A stretch of 64,000 nt of DNA from Bacteroidales bacterium. GTDB taxonomy: Bacteria; Bacteroidota; Bacteroidia; Bacteroidales; UBA932. The notes beneath the pieces are model-generated. The model was not told where the DNA came from and ran no database searches. It saw only the letters and a list, made by a program, of their open reading frames with translations. Below are positions 53,661-62,951 of this stretch, one piece after another. Position 1 is the stretch's first letter, and each line of letters starts with the position of its first letter. Position numbers and translations under genes: made by a program. Location: the NCBI GenBank assembly GCA_017550525.1, contig JAFZOU010000002.1, forward strand, positions 1-64,000, read 5' to 3'.

Positions 53661-54993
53661 CTTCAAAATAGTGTGATCTGTAAGCGATTCCCGATCTTGA
53701 AATCACCTTCAGCGGGTTGCCCTCAAGGTCTGTAAAGGCGCATTTGCGTGCAAGGGTACTGGCAAACAGAAGCGTCTTTCCGTCAGGCAGCAGTTCCACG
53801 TTGCTGCGGTCTCTGCTACTGTACTCCGTGGCCACGGGAACGTCCATCTCCAGAGTTGCGGTACTTCCGGCAACCTTGTAAATCTGGGCCCTGGAATTGG
53901 GGTTATCCCCTGCGCCGTTGTTGTATACAAGTACCCTGTCCGGTGCCAGAGGAACGGCCGAATGGAGGCCTCCAATGGGCCAGGAGCCGCAAAACGCCAA
54001 ATTTCCGTGCTCCCCAAAGCGCCAAAGGACATCGCCGGTATTTCCGTCTATCTTCCAAAGCTCGTTATACCTGTTGAGGGTGATGTAGAAATTGCCATCG
54101 GCATCCCAGTTCACGGAATTCCCGTGCACAAGATCATAGCTGAAGTCGGTAATGTTGAGCCAGGTATCCGTTGCGGGATCCAGTTCCGAGAAAATGTCCC
54201 ATTCCTTCAGAACCTTACCGGTCCTGTCCGTAATTGTGAATCCGTCTCCCCACAGTCCGTCTTTCACCACGGCGTTGAAGAAGATGAGATTTCCGTCCGG
54301 CATAATCTTTATGTCGTGGTGGGGATAGGGGACATTATCCTCCGACGCCGTCCATTCTATGACGCGCTCCCCGTCCAGGTTCACTACCAGGATCTTGTCA
54401 CAGAGACGCTGGAACTCCCTGCTGTTCACCCCTTCCCTGAAGCCCGTGAGAACGGCGAATTCCTTCCTGGAAGGGTCATAGTAGACGTGCCTTACAGCCT
54501 GGTCGAAGACCTCGTACCACACCACTTTACCGTCCATATCGCAGAAGGTAAGGTATCCGGGACTTGTGGCCTGCCACTGGAGAAGAAAGCCTTCAGTGGG
54601 GCCTCCATTGTCAATCAGGACATTGTACACCGGCACTTCGGGAGGAATAGTTCCGGTAGTGAAGGAAAGTTCCTCGGAACCAAGCACTCCGTTAATTTCC
54701 ACCTTTGCGCGGTACTCCGTTTCGGGATAGAGGATTTTGAGAATGCGCCTTGCCTTTCCGGCCGATGCCTGGTAAAGGTCTGTCTGACGGGCCTTTTCAA
54801 TTCCTTCGGAGGCTTTCCAGTACATAATCCGGTATTGGCAGTCCTTCTCAAAGACAATGTCCACGGCAGCCCTCAAGGGGTTTTCTGTCATAGACACGCT
54901 TACAGATGCGGCAAAGTCTGAGAAAACCTCAGACCTGCCGCAAGAGACAAGCGCACAAAGCGCCGTGATAACGAGGAGGAGTTTATTCCTCAT
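53647..54993 (-). CDS. Arylsulfotransferase (ASST)-family lipoprotein
   Basis: 448 residues with lipobox ALCALVSC. About 30-120 is a fibronectin-like beta domain (YRAKVEINGVLGSEELSFTTG). The rest is a propeller with ASST hallmarks: PHHDIKIMPDGNLIFF, DLVHGNSVNWDADGNFYI and GGLHSAVPLAPDRVLVY, supplying three conserved His residues. ASST enzymes move sulfate from a phenolic sulfate to another phenol through a His intermediate in the periplasm. Whether this one is active is not certain. It overlaps the upstream gene by 11 bases and the next by 14. Confidence 0.8.
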   Translation of the reverse strand: MRNKLLLVITALCALVSCGRSEVFSDFAASVSVSMTENPLRAAVDIVFEKDCQYRIMYWKASEGIEKARQTDLYQASAGKARRILKILYPETEYRAKVEINGVLGSEELSFTTGTIPPEVPVYNVLIDNGGPTEGFLLQWQATSPGYLTFCDMDGKVVWYEVFDQAVRHVYYDPSRKEFAVLTGFREGVNSREFQRLCDKILVVNLDGERVIEWTASEDNVPYPHHDIKIMPDGNLIFFNAVVKDGLWGDGFTITDRTGKVLKEWDIFSELDPATDTWLNITDFSYDLVHGNSVNWDADGNFYITLNRYNELWKIDGNTGDVLWRFGEHGNLAFCGSWPIGGLHSAVPLAPDRVLVYNNGAGDNPNSRAQIYKVAGSTATLEMDVPVATEYSSRDRSNVELLPDGKTLLFASTLARKCAFTDLEGNPLKVISRSGIAYRSHYFEDVSF

Positions 54994-56728
54994 AGATTAC
55001 CTGTACGGATTTGACCCAGAAGCAGTTAGCTTCATTGTTGGTGGCTTCCCACTTAATTTCAAGAAGGCCGCCGACGGGATCCGGAGCAGTGAAAGTGAAA
55101 GGAGTCATCTCGGGCTCTATTGAGTAGGTGGCGCCTATCTTGACTCCGCCCACGAAGACGGAAAGATCGGCCCTGGCCTTATCCTGGTCTGTCAGGACTG
55201 CATCTGTGGATTCGTCTCTGGGTGCGAACCTGGCTGTGTTCACGGTTACGGATGCAATCTTCTTGTTAGCAAAGCTCTCGCTCCACATGCGGGCGCTGCG
55301 GGCATTCTGGCCGGCAACCCAAGCGCGGCCAAGTGTGAGGCCGGCGTTCTTATTCATTAGATAGAACGGGACATCTGCATCAATGCTGACTTCCCAGGTA
55401 ATGCCCTGGTCCACAAGCGGCTGGACTTCCTCGGCGCCATCTGCTGTTACGCCAAAGTCTCCGTCCTTGAAACTGTGCACATAGGTCTCCTTGCCCTTTG
55501 GCGTAAGGTAGATACCAAGCACGGACGGACCTTCTTCACCCTGGTAAGGATATTCAAGGAGCATCTCGTTCTCGTTCACATTCACAATGAGGTACTCTCC
55601 GCCAATACCGGTAGCATCAGCCAGCATGAGAGGGAAGGCGTTGCCGTCGAACTTGAGGTAGCTTGAGCCGTCCTTCTTAACGATGGTCCACCTCTCGTTT
55701 CCGGTCATCTGGACGGTCTGGGTTTCATAAGTAGTGTTGTTGTAGGTGTCGTTATTGGGGCCAAGGTTCATCTCCACGGTACCGTTGGACTTGAAGGTGA
55801 TGTTGTCGCCGTCGGTCTGGGCAGGGTTGGGGAAGCCGCGTTCCACATTGACCCAGGGGTATGAACCAACGGTACCGTCTGCTGCACGGGAGCCGTACTT
55901 AAGGAGCAGCCAGGTGCCAAGGAGGCCCTTTTCCTCTGCCGTCATAGCGCGTGTGAGATTGGGAAGCTCGTAGACGGAACCTGCCGCAAGGGTTGTTCCC
56001 TTGGCCGATACTTCCATCTCGTCTGAGCCCACGGTGTAGGTAACAGTAATCTTGCCCACAGTGCCGGGGATGACGGCCACATAGTAGGTGCCGCCGCTCT
56101 TGAAACCGCCCTCAGATGCGGAAACCTTCACCTCGGATGCGGTGGAGCCGGCTGCAAGGACGGGTTTACCGCCGCAGTCGATGCTCACGGTACCGGAAAG
56201 GGCGCCTTCAGAAGTCTTGATCTTTACGGAAGATACGTTCACGGCATCATTGTCAAGGGTGAACTTAAGGATTGCAGCAAGGGGAGAGAGGGCAATCTTG
56301 TCACCATCGCTCTTACCTGCGGCAACAACCTGGAGGTCTACTCCGCCGGCGCTTGAAGTCTGCTCCTTGGCAATGGTGGTCTGGATTACAGTACCGTTCA
56401 GGGATGCCGATGCATCATAGGGATAGAGGGCATAGTAGGTATCGGCCTGGGCTGCGCTGCCAAGGATTTCTGCCGATGCGCCGCTGCCCTGGGCGCGGAA
56501 CATCTGGTTGCCTTTTCCGTCAAAGATGCTCACTTTGTCGGCCTTGGTCCAGGAAAGTGCAAGTCCGTCCTCTCCAAGTGTAACCTTTGTAAGGGGGGCA
56601 AGTGTTGCGGTAAAGGTTTTGTCGCCACCGGTGGGGGTGTTGTCATTGCCATTTCCGCCGTTTTCCGGCTTCTGGCAGGCTGCTACAACTGCAACTGCGG
56701 CTGCAAGCCAAAGTAATGTGCGTTTCAT
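54983..56728 (-). CDS. Fimbrillin-like (Mfa1-type) N-terminal domain lipoprotein with C-terminal extension
   Basis: 581 residues. The lipobox AVAVVAAC is followed by a Gly/Asn/Thr-rich linker. About 37-270 has the Mfa-like pattern: TKVTLGEDGLALSWTKADKVSIFDG, then YYALYPYDAS and ILKFTLDND. About 275-400 looks lipocalin-like (LLGTWLLLKYGSR, ITFKSNGTVEMN, RWTIVKKDGSSYLKF). The last 150 residues include an Ala/Arg-rich stretch and a beta domain I do not recognise. It may be a surface adhesin or binding protein. It starts 22 bases after the GH16-like gene, in the same operon. Confidence 0.75.
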   Translation of the reverse strand: MKRTLLWLAAAVAVVAACQKPENGGNGNDNTPTGGDKTFTATLAPLTKVTLGEDGLALSWTKADKVSIFDGKGNQMFRAQGSGASAEILGSAAQADTYYALYPYDASASLNGTVIQTTIAKEQTSSAGGVDLQVVAAGKSDGDKIALSPLAAILKFTLDNDAVNVSSVKIKTSEGALSGTVSIDCGGKPVLAAGSTASEVKVSASEGGFKSGGTYYVAVIPGTVGKITVTYTVGSDEMEVSAKGTTLAAGSVYELPNLTRAMTAEEKGLLGTWLLLKYGSRAADGTVGSYPWVNVERGFPNPAQTDGDNITFKSNGTVEMNLGPNNDTYNNTTYETQTVQMTGNERWTIVKKDGSSYLKFDGNAFPLMLADATGIGGEYLIVNVNENEMLLEYPYQGEEGPSVLGIYLTPKGKETYVHSFKDGDFGVTADGAEEVQPLVDQGITWEVSIDADVPFYLMNKNAGLTLGRAWVAGQNARSARMWSESFANKKIASVTVNTARFAPRDESTDAVLTDQDKARADLSVFVGGVKIGATYSIEPEMTPFTFTAPDPVGGLLEIKWEATNNEANCFWVKSVQVIYEE

Positions 56729-56750
56729 TCTGTGTCTATGGTTTTAATGG

Positions 56751-58169
56751 TTATTGTTTTGCGGGTTCTTCTACGGTTACCCAGTCAAACAGGGCCGTGT
56801 GGTCCCTTGTTGGCATATGGTCCCCAAGGAAGGTAAGGTTTTCAACGCTGCAGGCTACAAGGAATCTGGAATATCCGGACGGGCCGAAACTTAGCTGAAG
56901 CTCCTTAACGGGGACTTCGTCAATTATCCAGGTGGCCTTGTACAGGCCGCGTTCATTCACGTCCATCTTGATGGCGCATACGTGCCAGCCGGGCTTGATG
57001 GGGACGTAAGTTGAGTTGTGGGGGTTCTGTTGGTTTGTGAGGCAGGCCACAAGCTCGTCATCGGCCGCATTGCAGCTCTGGCGGGCATAAGCCTTTCCGT
57101 AGCCTATCTCAAAGTCTAGTTCGTGATCGTCATTCTGGTAGATGAAGGCGCCTACGCTAACCTGTGCGCCAACCTCGATCTCTGGGACGTGCAGCCTCCA
57201 TGTATAAGTTCCCTGCCCAAACCTGTCGTTGCTCTGGAGCTTGTTGCGGTCCATGGTATTACCCTTTGTGGTAATGGAGAGCATGCCGCCGCTTATGGAG
57301 TAGTAAGGGGCTCCCTGTTCCGGATTATGGGTGTAGTAGTACCAGCCGTCAATGCTGTCAAAGTCCCAGCGGGTAACCTTTACGTCTCCGGTTGGATTGT
57401 CAATGGGAGGGTCTACGACGGGCTCCTCCGGCTCTTTATCGGCCTCGGGACCGGTGAAGGACACCCAGTCAAAGAGGGCGGAGTTGTCATATTCCGGGGT
57501 GTGGTCTCCCATAAAGAGGAGATTCTCCACGCTGCAGTAGATCTTGAATTTGGTCTCAGGGCCGAACATCAGGGCCTGGGTCTGTTTCACTTCCCCGTCA
57601 ATTATCCAGCGGGCGGTGTATTTTCCGTCCTTTTCCAGGAGGCTGATGGAGAATTCATGCCAGCCGGGATTGATGGGGGTGTACTCTGAGATGAATGGGA
57701 AGCCCTGATTGGTCATACAGGCAACCATCTGGCCGGCTTCGGCGCCGCATTTTGCCCTTGCATCGGCCTTTCCGTATCCTATCTCGAAGTCAATCTCGTG
57801 GGCGTCGTCAAGGTAGATGAACCCGGCAATGCTGGCCTGCTCTCCGGCGGCAATGGCGGGAACCTGGATCTTCCAGGTGTAGAGGCCTTCGCCAAAGTTA
57901 CCCCTGAGGGTCCTGAGCTTGGAGCGGTCATGTGTACCGGCCCTTGTCCAGAGCTTCAGCATTCCGTCCTTGACGCTCCACTGGGGTGTGGGGGCATCGT
58001 CCTGATGGAAGTACTCCCAGCCATCGGCATTGTCAAAATTCCAGGTGACAGATGTCCAGCTGTCTTTTACCAAAGCGGGGCCTTCTCCGCCCTGTTCCGG
58101 CCCGCCCTTTGACTGGCAGGAGCAGGACATTATGACCGCGGCCGACAGTATAAATAAGATTCTTTTCAT
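56751..58169 (-). CDS. Lipoprotein with two tandem GH16-like (concanavalin-A fold) domains
   Basis: 472 residues with lipobox AVIMSCSC. Two similar domains, about 40-240 and 262-468, are joined by a Pro/Asp/Glu-rich linker. Each has W.FD..DGW at its start, the strand GLYTW or GTYTW, then HEIDFEIGYGKA (Glu125, Asp127, Glu129) or HELDFEIGYGKA (Glu350, Asp352, Glu354), GWHEFSISL/GWHVCAIKM and ALFDWV. E-x-D-x-E is the GH16 nucleophile/acid motif, so beta-glucan or galactan cleavage is possible. Each domain is short, and the flanking Trp and His of GH16 are not clear, so binding modules are the alternative. It starts 3 bases after susD. Confidence 0.78.
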   Translation of the reverse strand: MKRILFILSAAVIMSCSCQSKGGPEQGGEGPALVKDSWTSVTWNFDNADGWEYFHQDDAPTPQWSVKDGMLKLWTRAGTHDRSKLRTLRGNFGEGLYTWKIQVPAIAAGEQASIAGFIYLDDAHEIDFEIGYGKADARAKCGAEAGQMVACMTNQGFPFISEYTPINPGWHEFSISLLEKDGKYTARWIIDGEVKQTQALMFGPETKFKIYCSVENLLFMGDHTPEYDNSALFDWVSFTGPEADKEPEEPVVDPPIDNPTGDVKVTRWDFDSIDGWYYYTHNPEQGAPYYSISGGMLSITTKGNTMDRNKLQSNDRFGQGTYTWRLHVPEIEVGAQVSVGAFIYQNDDHELDFEIGYGKAYARQSCNAADDELVACLTNQQNPHNSTYVPIKPGWHVCAIKMDVNERGLYKATWIIDEVPVKELQLSFGPSGYSRFLVACSVENLTFLGDHMPTRDHTALFDWVTVEEPAKQ

Positions 58170-58172
58170 CCT

Positions 58173-59834
58173 TTATTCTGTTTTCAGTATTCTGGCGTCC
58201 TTGAGTTCCGGGTTGAGGGTTACCTCACGGTAAGGGACGGGCATATAGCGGCGGATATCGTCGTCGGTGAGGGTTGCGACATCAGGATATGCGGCCCAGG
58301 AAGAGTCGTAGTATCCGGCAGGCTGACCCTCGTTGGCTGCCTTGTAGGAGTAGCGCTGCTTGATGGTGTTGATGTACTTAGTCATCCTGTCTTTCCACAG
58401 GCCCATGCGGATGAGATCCGGGCGGCGCTGGCATTCCATATTCAGTTCAAAGAGGCGTTCGTCGCAGATTGCGCTGCGGAGATCGTCCTTGCTGGCGTAA
58501 TTTGCCAGGGAAAGCCCGTGGGCGTTGTCCTGGAAAGCGCGGTCACGCACCCTGTTGATGAGGTCTATGGCCTCCTGGGTGGGGCCGTTAAGCTCGTTGA
58601 GGATCTCCGCCTTGCAAAGGATTATGTCTGAAAGACGCATCAGGGGCAGGTTGTTGGGGGTGTCGTAGATATACTTCCAGGTGTTGAGGAACTTGTACTT
58701 CTGGGTGTATGTCTCTGCCAGTTCATTCATAAGGACGTAAGTCTTGCCGGCAATTGTGTGATTCTTGTTCACGGCGCCGGTCTCGGTAACGTCGGAGGGA
58801 GCGCGGAAGTAGGTCTCGTCAGGGGCGTAGACATCCTCGTACTCCGTGACCTGAAGCACTGTGAGGCGTTCATCGGCAGGGTCAAACTGCCAGGTCATCT
58901 CAAGGGGCTGGTACATATTGCCCCATCCCATATCGTACTCCCAGCCGGTGAACTGGAGACCCAGGTCCCAAGAGCCGGAAGGAAGGGTTCCGCTGGCGCG
59001 GATGGCAAAGATCAGTTCATTGTTGTAGATGGCGGCCTCGTTGGTGGGATCGAACACGTTCCACACGGTGGGCTGGAGGGAATATACGGTGCCTTCAAGC
59101 GCAAGCACCTTGTTCACTTCAGTGAGGGCGTCATTCCACAGGTTAGTGGCGTTTTCCCCGTTTTGGCGTGCACGGCCGGCCTGGCGCATATAAAGGCGGG
59201 CAAGATAGCCGTGGGCGGCGCCGTAAGTGGGACGGCCGGCGTCAAGGTTGGACTTGTAAGACTTGGGAAGGTAGTCGCAGGCATTGAAAAGGTCGTTCTC
59301 AATGACGGTCTCTATCTTTGAAAGAGGAGCAACGGGCTTACGGGCCGTAGGGTCTTCCTTGCTGGAAGTAGTGAGGGGCACCTGGTAGAATACGTCCGTG
59401 AGGTTGTAGTAGGCAAAAGCCCTCAGGAAGTAGGCCTCTCCCAGCATCTGCTCTTTTGAAAAACCTTCTCCAAAGTAGTTGTCGGGCATCTGGGGCACCT
59501 GGTCTATCACAATGTTTGCGCGCGCCACCATCTCAAAGAAGCCGTTCCACGCCACAAGCGTACGATTGTCGTTGAAGATGGCAACGTCGTTCATCGTTTC
59601 GTAGTAACTGGCACCTTTGTAACCGCCGTCAGTGGAGATGTCGTTGATGTAGAACATGGGCTCCCTGTACGTAAGGTGGAGGGAGGAATAGATGCTGTTC
59701 ACGGCCGCCTGTGCGTTTTCCGCCGTGGTGAAGGCGTTTTCGTCCGTAAGGTTGGAGTAAACCACCTCCTTGAGCTGTTTCTGGCAGGAAACAGCGGCAA
59801 GGACAACAAGAGATATAAATATGACTTTTTTCAT
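58173..59834 (-). CDS. SusD/RagB family nutrient-binding lipoprotein (second locus)
   Basis: 553 residues from MKKVIFISLV (an upstream Met at 59846 is possible). Lipobox VVLAAVSC. SusD features: AFTTAENAQAAVNSIYSSLHL, GEAYFLRAFAYYNLTDVF, LPLMRLSDIILCKAEILNEL, then CDERLFELNMECQRRPDLIRMG and the end RYMPVPYREVTLNPEL. It should sit with the SusC encoded just upstream and deliver ligand to it. Spacing to susC is 13 bases and to the GH16-like gene 3 bases. Confidence 0.95.
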   Translation of the reverse strand: MKKVIFISLVVLAAVSCQKQLKEVVYSNLTDENAFTTAENAQAAVNSIYSSLHLTYREPMFYINDISTDGGYKGASYYETMNDVAIFNDNRTLVAWNGFFEMVARANIVIDQVPQMPDNYFGEGFSKEQMLGEAYFLRAFAYYNLTDVFYQVPLTTSSKEDPTARKPVAPLSKIETVIENDLFNACDYLPKSYKSNLDAGRPTYGAAHGYLARLYMRQAGRARQNGENATNLWNDALTEVNKVLALEGTVYSLQPTVWNVFDPTNEAAIYNNELIFAIRASGTLPSGSWDLGLQFTGWEYDMGWGNMYQPLEMTWQFDPADERLTVLQVTEYEDVYAPDETYFRAPSDVTETGAVNKNHTIAGKTYVLMNELAETYTQKYKFLNTWKYIYDTPNNLPLMRLSDIILCKAEILNELNGPTQEAIDLINRVRDRAFQDNAHGLSLANYASKDDLRSAICDERLFELNMECQRRPDLIRMGLWKDRMTKYINTIKQRYSYKAANEGQPAGYYDSSWAAYPDVATLTDDDIRRYMPVPYREVTLNPELKDARILKTE

Positions 59835-59847
59835 AACTGCTCTCATT

Positions 59848-62800
59848 TTAGAAGGTTACTTTTACACCTGCGTTAACCTGCCTGTAGGCCGGGTAAGTGT
59901 TGAAATCCAGGCCCTGGGTAACGGCGCTGGCGCCGTTTGTGGAAACTTCCGGGTCAAAGCCGGAGTACTTGGTAAGAGTGAGGAGGCGGTTGGCGCCCAC
60001 AAACACGCGTGCGCCCTTGATGAAGTTCACTCCCCAGTCCTTGAGAGGAAGGGTATAGCCAATCTCGATGTTACTGAGGCGGAGGTAACTTGCATCCTCA
60101 ACATAATGTGAGTTCACAAAGTTGCCGTACTGGGGGCCGCCCTCACGTTGCCACGTTCCCGCTATCATTGTGGTTGAAGGGTTGGAGCGCGTCCAGCGGT
60201 CTGCGCAGGTCTTGAGGCGGTTGTTGTCTTCCAGAAGGAGACGGGAGATGTTCAGCATAGATCCGCCTATTGCGGCATCGAAGAACAGCGTGAAGTCAAA
60301 GTTCTTCCAGCGGATGGTGTTACCCCAGCCGAAAACGAGGTTGGGTTCACCGTGGCCAAGGGAATGGCGGTCTTCGTCGGTAATGACTCCGTCTTTGTTG
60401 AGGTCTACGAATTTAGGGTCTCCGGGCTGGGACTTTGGCTGAGGGGCGTAGGTTTCACCGTCCTGGATGATACCGGCCCACTCATAACCGAAGATGGTGG
60501 AAAGGGGCTCCTCTTCCTTCACCATGGCATACTGCACGTAGTCGTAACTTCCGTGAGGACGTACGGTGTAGTAGGTGGGAGTCTCAATGGAAACCACCGT
60601 ATTGCGGTTGTGGGAAAGGTTGAGGGTTGTCTGCCAGGAGAAGTCCCTGGTGTCAAACACGTGGTACTTTGCAAAGAACTCAACGCCGCGGTTGCGGATG
60701 GAGCCATTGTTGCCTTTCTGGGTCTGGAGACCAACAGTGGTCATGGAGATGTTAACGTCGGAAAGGAGGTCCGTGGTGAGTTTGTCGTACCAGTCAAAGT
60801 TGATTTCTAGCTTGTTGTCAAGCAGGGCTGCATCAAGGCCGAAGTCCAGCTGGGAAGTGGTTTCCCACCGGAGAAGGATATTGCCGGCATTGTTGGGGAA
60901 CATACCCTTCACAATGCTGTTACCGCCAAGGTAGATGTCCTGGAAAGCGTAGGTCCTGAGAGATTTATATGTGCCGATACCATCGTTACCGGTGCGGCCG
61001 TAACTTGCGCGCAGCTTGATGGAGTTGAACAGGGGCTTTGTGAACTCCATGAAGGGTTCGTCGCCTATCTGCCAGGCAAAGGAGCCTGCGGGGAAGACAC
61101 CCCACTTGCTGCCTTCACCAAAGTTGGAAGCGCCGTCAAAACGCACGCTGGCGTTGAAGATGTATTTGTCAAGGAGCACGTATTCCGCGCGGCCGAAGAA
61201 GGAGATGTTGGTTTTCTCGCTCTTTGCGGTGCTTATCCAGTCAATCTGGTTTGCAGCACCCATATTATTATATGAGAACACGTCCGTTGTGAAGTCGTGG
61301 GCACCCATACCGGTGTAGTTGTACGTGTTCTTCATCCAGCTGGCGCCGCCTATCACCTTTACGTCGTGGACACCGAACTTCTTGTGGAAGGTGAGAAGGC
61401 CCTCAAGCTGCTGATAGTGGGAATCTTCAAGTTCCTGGGTTGCCTGGCCGTTGTAGGATGCGCCCACGGAGGTGTTGCGGTCAAAGTAACTCTGGTATTT
61501 GTCGTTCTCACGGCTGGTGGAATACTGCACGCGTGCCTTCAGGAACGGGAAGGGATCTGCCTCCGCATACAGCGTTACGTAATTGTTGTTCACGCTCACA
61601 TTGTAATCCTGATACAGGGTTTCGTAGTAAACCTTTTCCACACGGGAGTCACGGCCGAAGACGTCCTTCCCTTCAACCGTGTTGAGAGGATTTGCCAGGA
61701 ACATCCAGTAGATGACGTTACTGGTGGAACTTGCCGTACCCGTGCTGAAATACGTACGGTTTGTGGCGGCAAGATATGCGTTTACACCAAGCCTCAGCCA
61801 CTTTGTCGGGGTGAAATCGGCATTCACGCGTGCACTGGTGCGGGCAAAATCTGAATTGAGCACAAGGCCCTTGTCCGTCACGTTCACAAAGCTTGCCGCG
61901 GCCCTGACTTTGTCGTTGCCGCCCGTCACGTTCACGGCGTGGGTCTGGGTGAGGGCGGTGCGGGTCATCTGCTTGATCCAGTCCGTGCCCGCGCCCTTGA
62001 AGGCCTGCTGCTCCTCAGTGTAGGGAGGGTCACCGGCGCTGCCGTTTTCACGCCACACGTTCATGTCAAAGTTTATCTTGTCCTCCGCGTTCATCATCTT
62101 CCAGGGGTTGCGGAGGATTTTGGCCGATATATTATAGGAATAATCCACGGAGAACCTTCCTGCTGCACCCTGCCTGGTGGTGATGAGGATGACGCCGTTA
62201 GCGCCGCGGGCACCATAGATTGCGGTTGCCGCAGCGTCCTTGAGGATCTCTATGCTCTCGATATCCTCCGGGCTCACCTGGTTTCCAACATTACTCTGGA
62301 TTCCGTCAACCACGTACAGAGGGTCATTGCTGGCCGATATTGAAGATGAACCGCGCACGCGTATGTTGATGCCGCCGCCGGGCTCGAAGGAAGTCTGCCT
62401 TACAGCAACGCCCGCCGCGCGGCCCCTGAGGAGGTCTGCGGTGTTGGTGATGACGCCGGCCTTCACTTCATCCGCTTTGATGGAGGAGACGCTTCCCGCG
62501 AGGTCACGCTTACGGGTTACGCCGTAGCCCACCACCACAACGTCTTCCAGAATCTCTGCGTCCGTTTCCATATGGACGGCCATGGAGGTTCCGGAAACCG
62601 TGACAGTTTGGGTTTTCATGCCAAGGCAGGAAATCTCAAGGGTCTGGCCCTTGGAAGCCTTGATTTCAAACAGACCGTTGTTGTCAGAAGTGACACCGGT
62701 GCTTGTTCCCTGGATCAGGACAAAGGCACCCGCAACAGGGGCTCCGTTTTCGTCCTGGATCACTCCTTTTACAGTTTGCTGGGCAAACGCCTGGAGGGGT

Positions 62801-62850
62801 AAAACCACTGCCAGGAGGAGCAGAAAGACTTTATTAATTAGATGGCGCAT
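59848..62850 (-). CDS. SusC/RagA family TonB-dependent transporter (second locus)
   Basis: 1000 residues. Signal ending near LQAFAQ, carboxypeptidase-regulatory-like domain (TVKGVIQDENGAPVAGAFVLIQG), TonB-box-like DVVVVGYGV, plug with LLRGRAAGVAVRQ, INIRVRGSSSISASNDPLYVVDG and LKDAAATAIYGARGANGVILITTRQG, then a barrel ending in NAGVKVTF. It imports the ligand of this locus. It heads the six-gene leftward operon. No TAnnTTTG element was found in the 101 bases between it and the divergent sensor gene in its own direction. Confidence 0.96.
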   Translation of the reverse strand: MRHLINKVFLLLLAVVLPLQAFAQQTVKGVIQDENGAPVAGAFVLIQGTSTGVTSDNNGLFEIKASKGQTLEISCLGMKTQTVTVSGTSMAVHMETDAEILEDVVVVGYGVTRKRDLAGSVSSIKADEVKAGVITNTADLLRGRAAGVAVRQTSFEPGGGINIRVRGSSSISASNDPLYVVDGIQSNVGNQVSPEDIESIEILKDAAATAIYGARGANGVILITTRQGAAGRFSVDYSYNISAKILRNPWKMMNAEDKINFDMNVWRENGSAGDPPYTEEQQAFKGAGTDWIKQMTRTALTQTHAVNVTGGNDKVRAAASFVNVTDKGLVLNSDFARTSARVNADFTPTKWLRLGVNAYLAATNRTYFSTGTASSTSNVIYWMFLANPLNTVEGKDVFGRDSRVEKVYYETLYQDYNVSVNNNYVTLYAEADPFPFLKARVQYSTSRENDKYQSYFDRNTSVGASYNGQATQELEDSHYQQLEGLLTFHKKFGVHDVKVIGGASWMKNTYNYTGMGAHDFTTDVFSYNNMGAANQIDWISTAKSEKTNISFFGRAEYVLLDKYIFNASVRFDGASNFGEGSKWGVFPAGSFAWQIGDEPFMEFTKPLFNSIKLRASYGRTGNDGIGTYKSLRTYAFQDIYLGGNSIVKGMFPNNAGNILLRWETTSQLDFGLDAALLDNKLEINFDWYDKLTTDLLSDVNISMTTVGLQTQKGNNGSIRNRGVEFFAKYHVFDTRDFSWQTTLNLSHNRNTVVSIETPTYYTVRPHGSYDYVQYAMVKEEEPLSTIFGYEWAGIIQDGETYAPQPKSQPGDPKFVDLNKDGVITDEDRHSLGHGEPNLVFGWGNTIRWKNFDFTLFFDAAIGGSMLNISRLLLEDNNRLKTCADRWTRSNPSTTMIAGTWQREGGPQYGNFVNSHYVEDASYLRLSNIEIGYTLPLKDWGVNFIKGARVFVGANRLLTLTKYSGFDPEVSTNGASAVTQGLDFNTYPAYRQVNAGVKVTF

Positions 62851-62927
62851 ATGTTATTGGTTATCATCTTTTTGCAAATTTGGACAATTTAAAGCATTGC
62901 CAATAATGTTTTTTACTTAAAAAAGTA

Positions 62928-62935
62928 TAATTTTG
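62928..62935 (+). promoter_or_regulatory. Bacteroidetes -7 element for the sensor gene
   Basis: TAATTTTG, ending 16 bases before the ATG at 62952. Confidence 0.5.
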
Positions 62936-62951
62936 TCTAAAATTGAACTTT

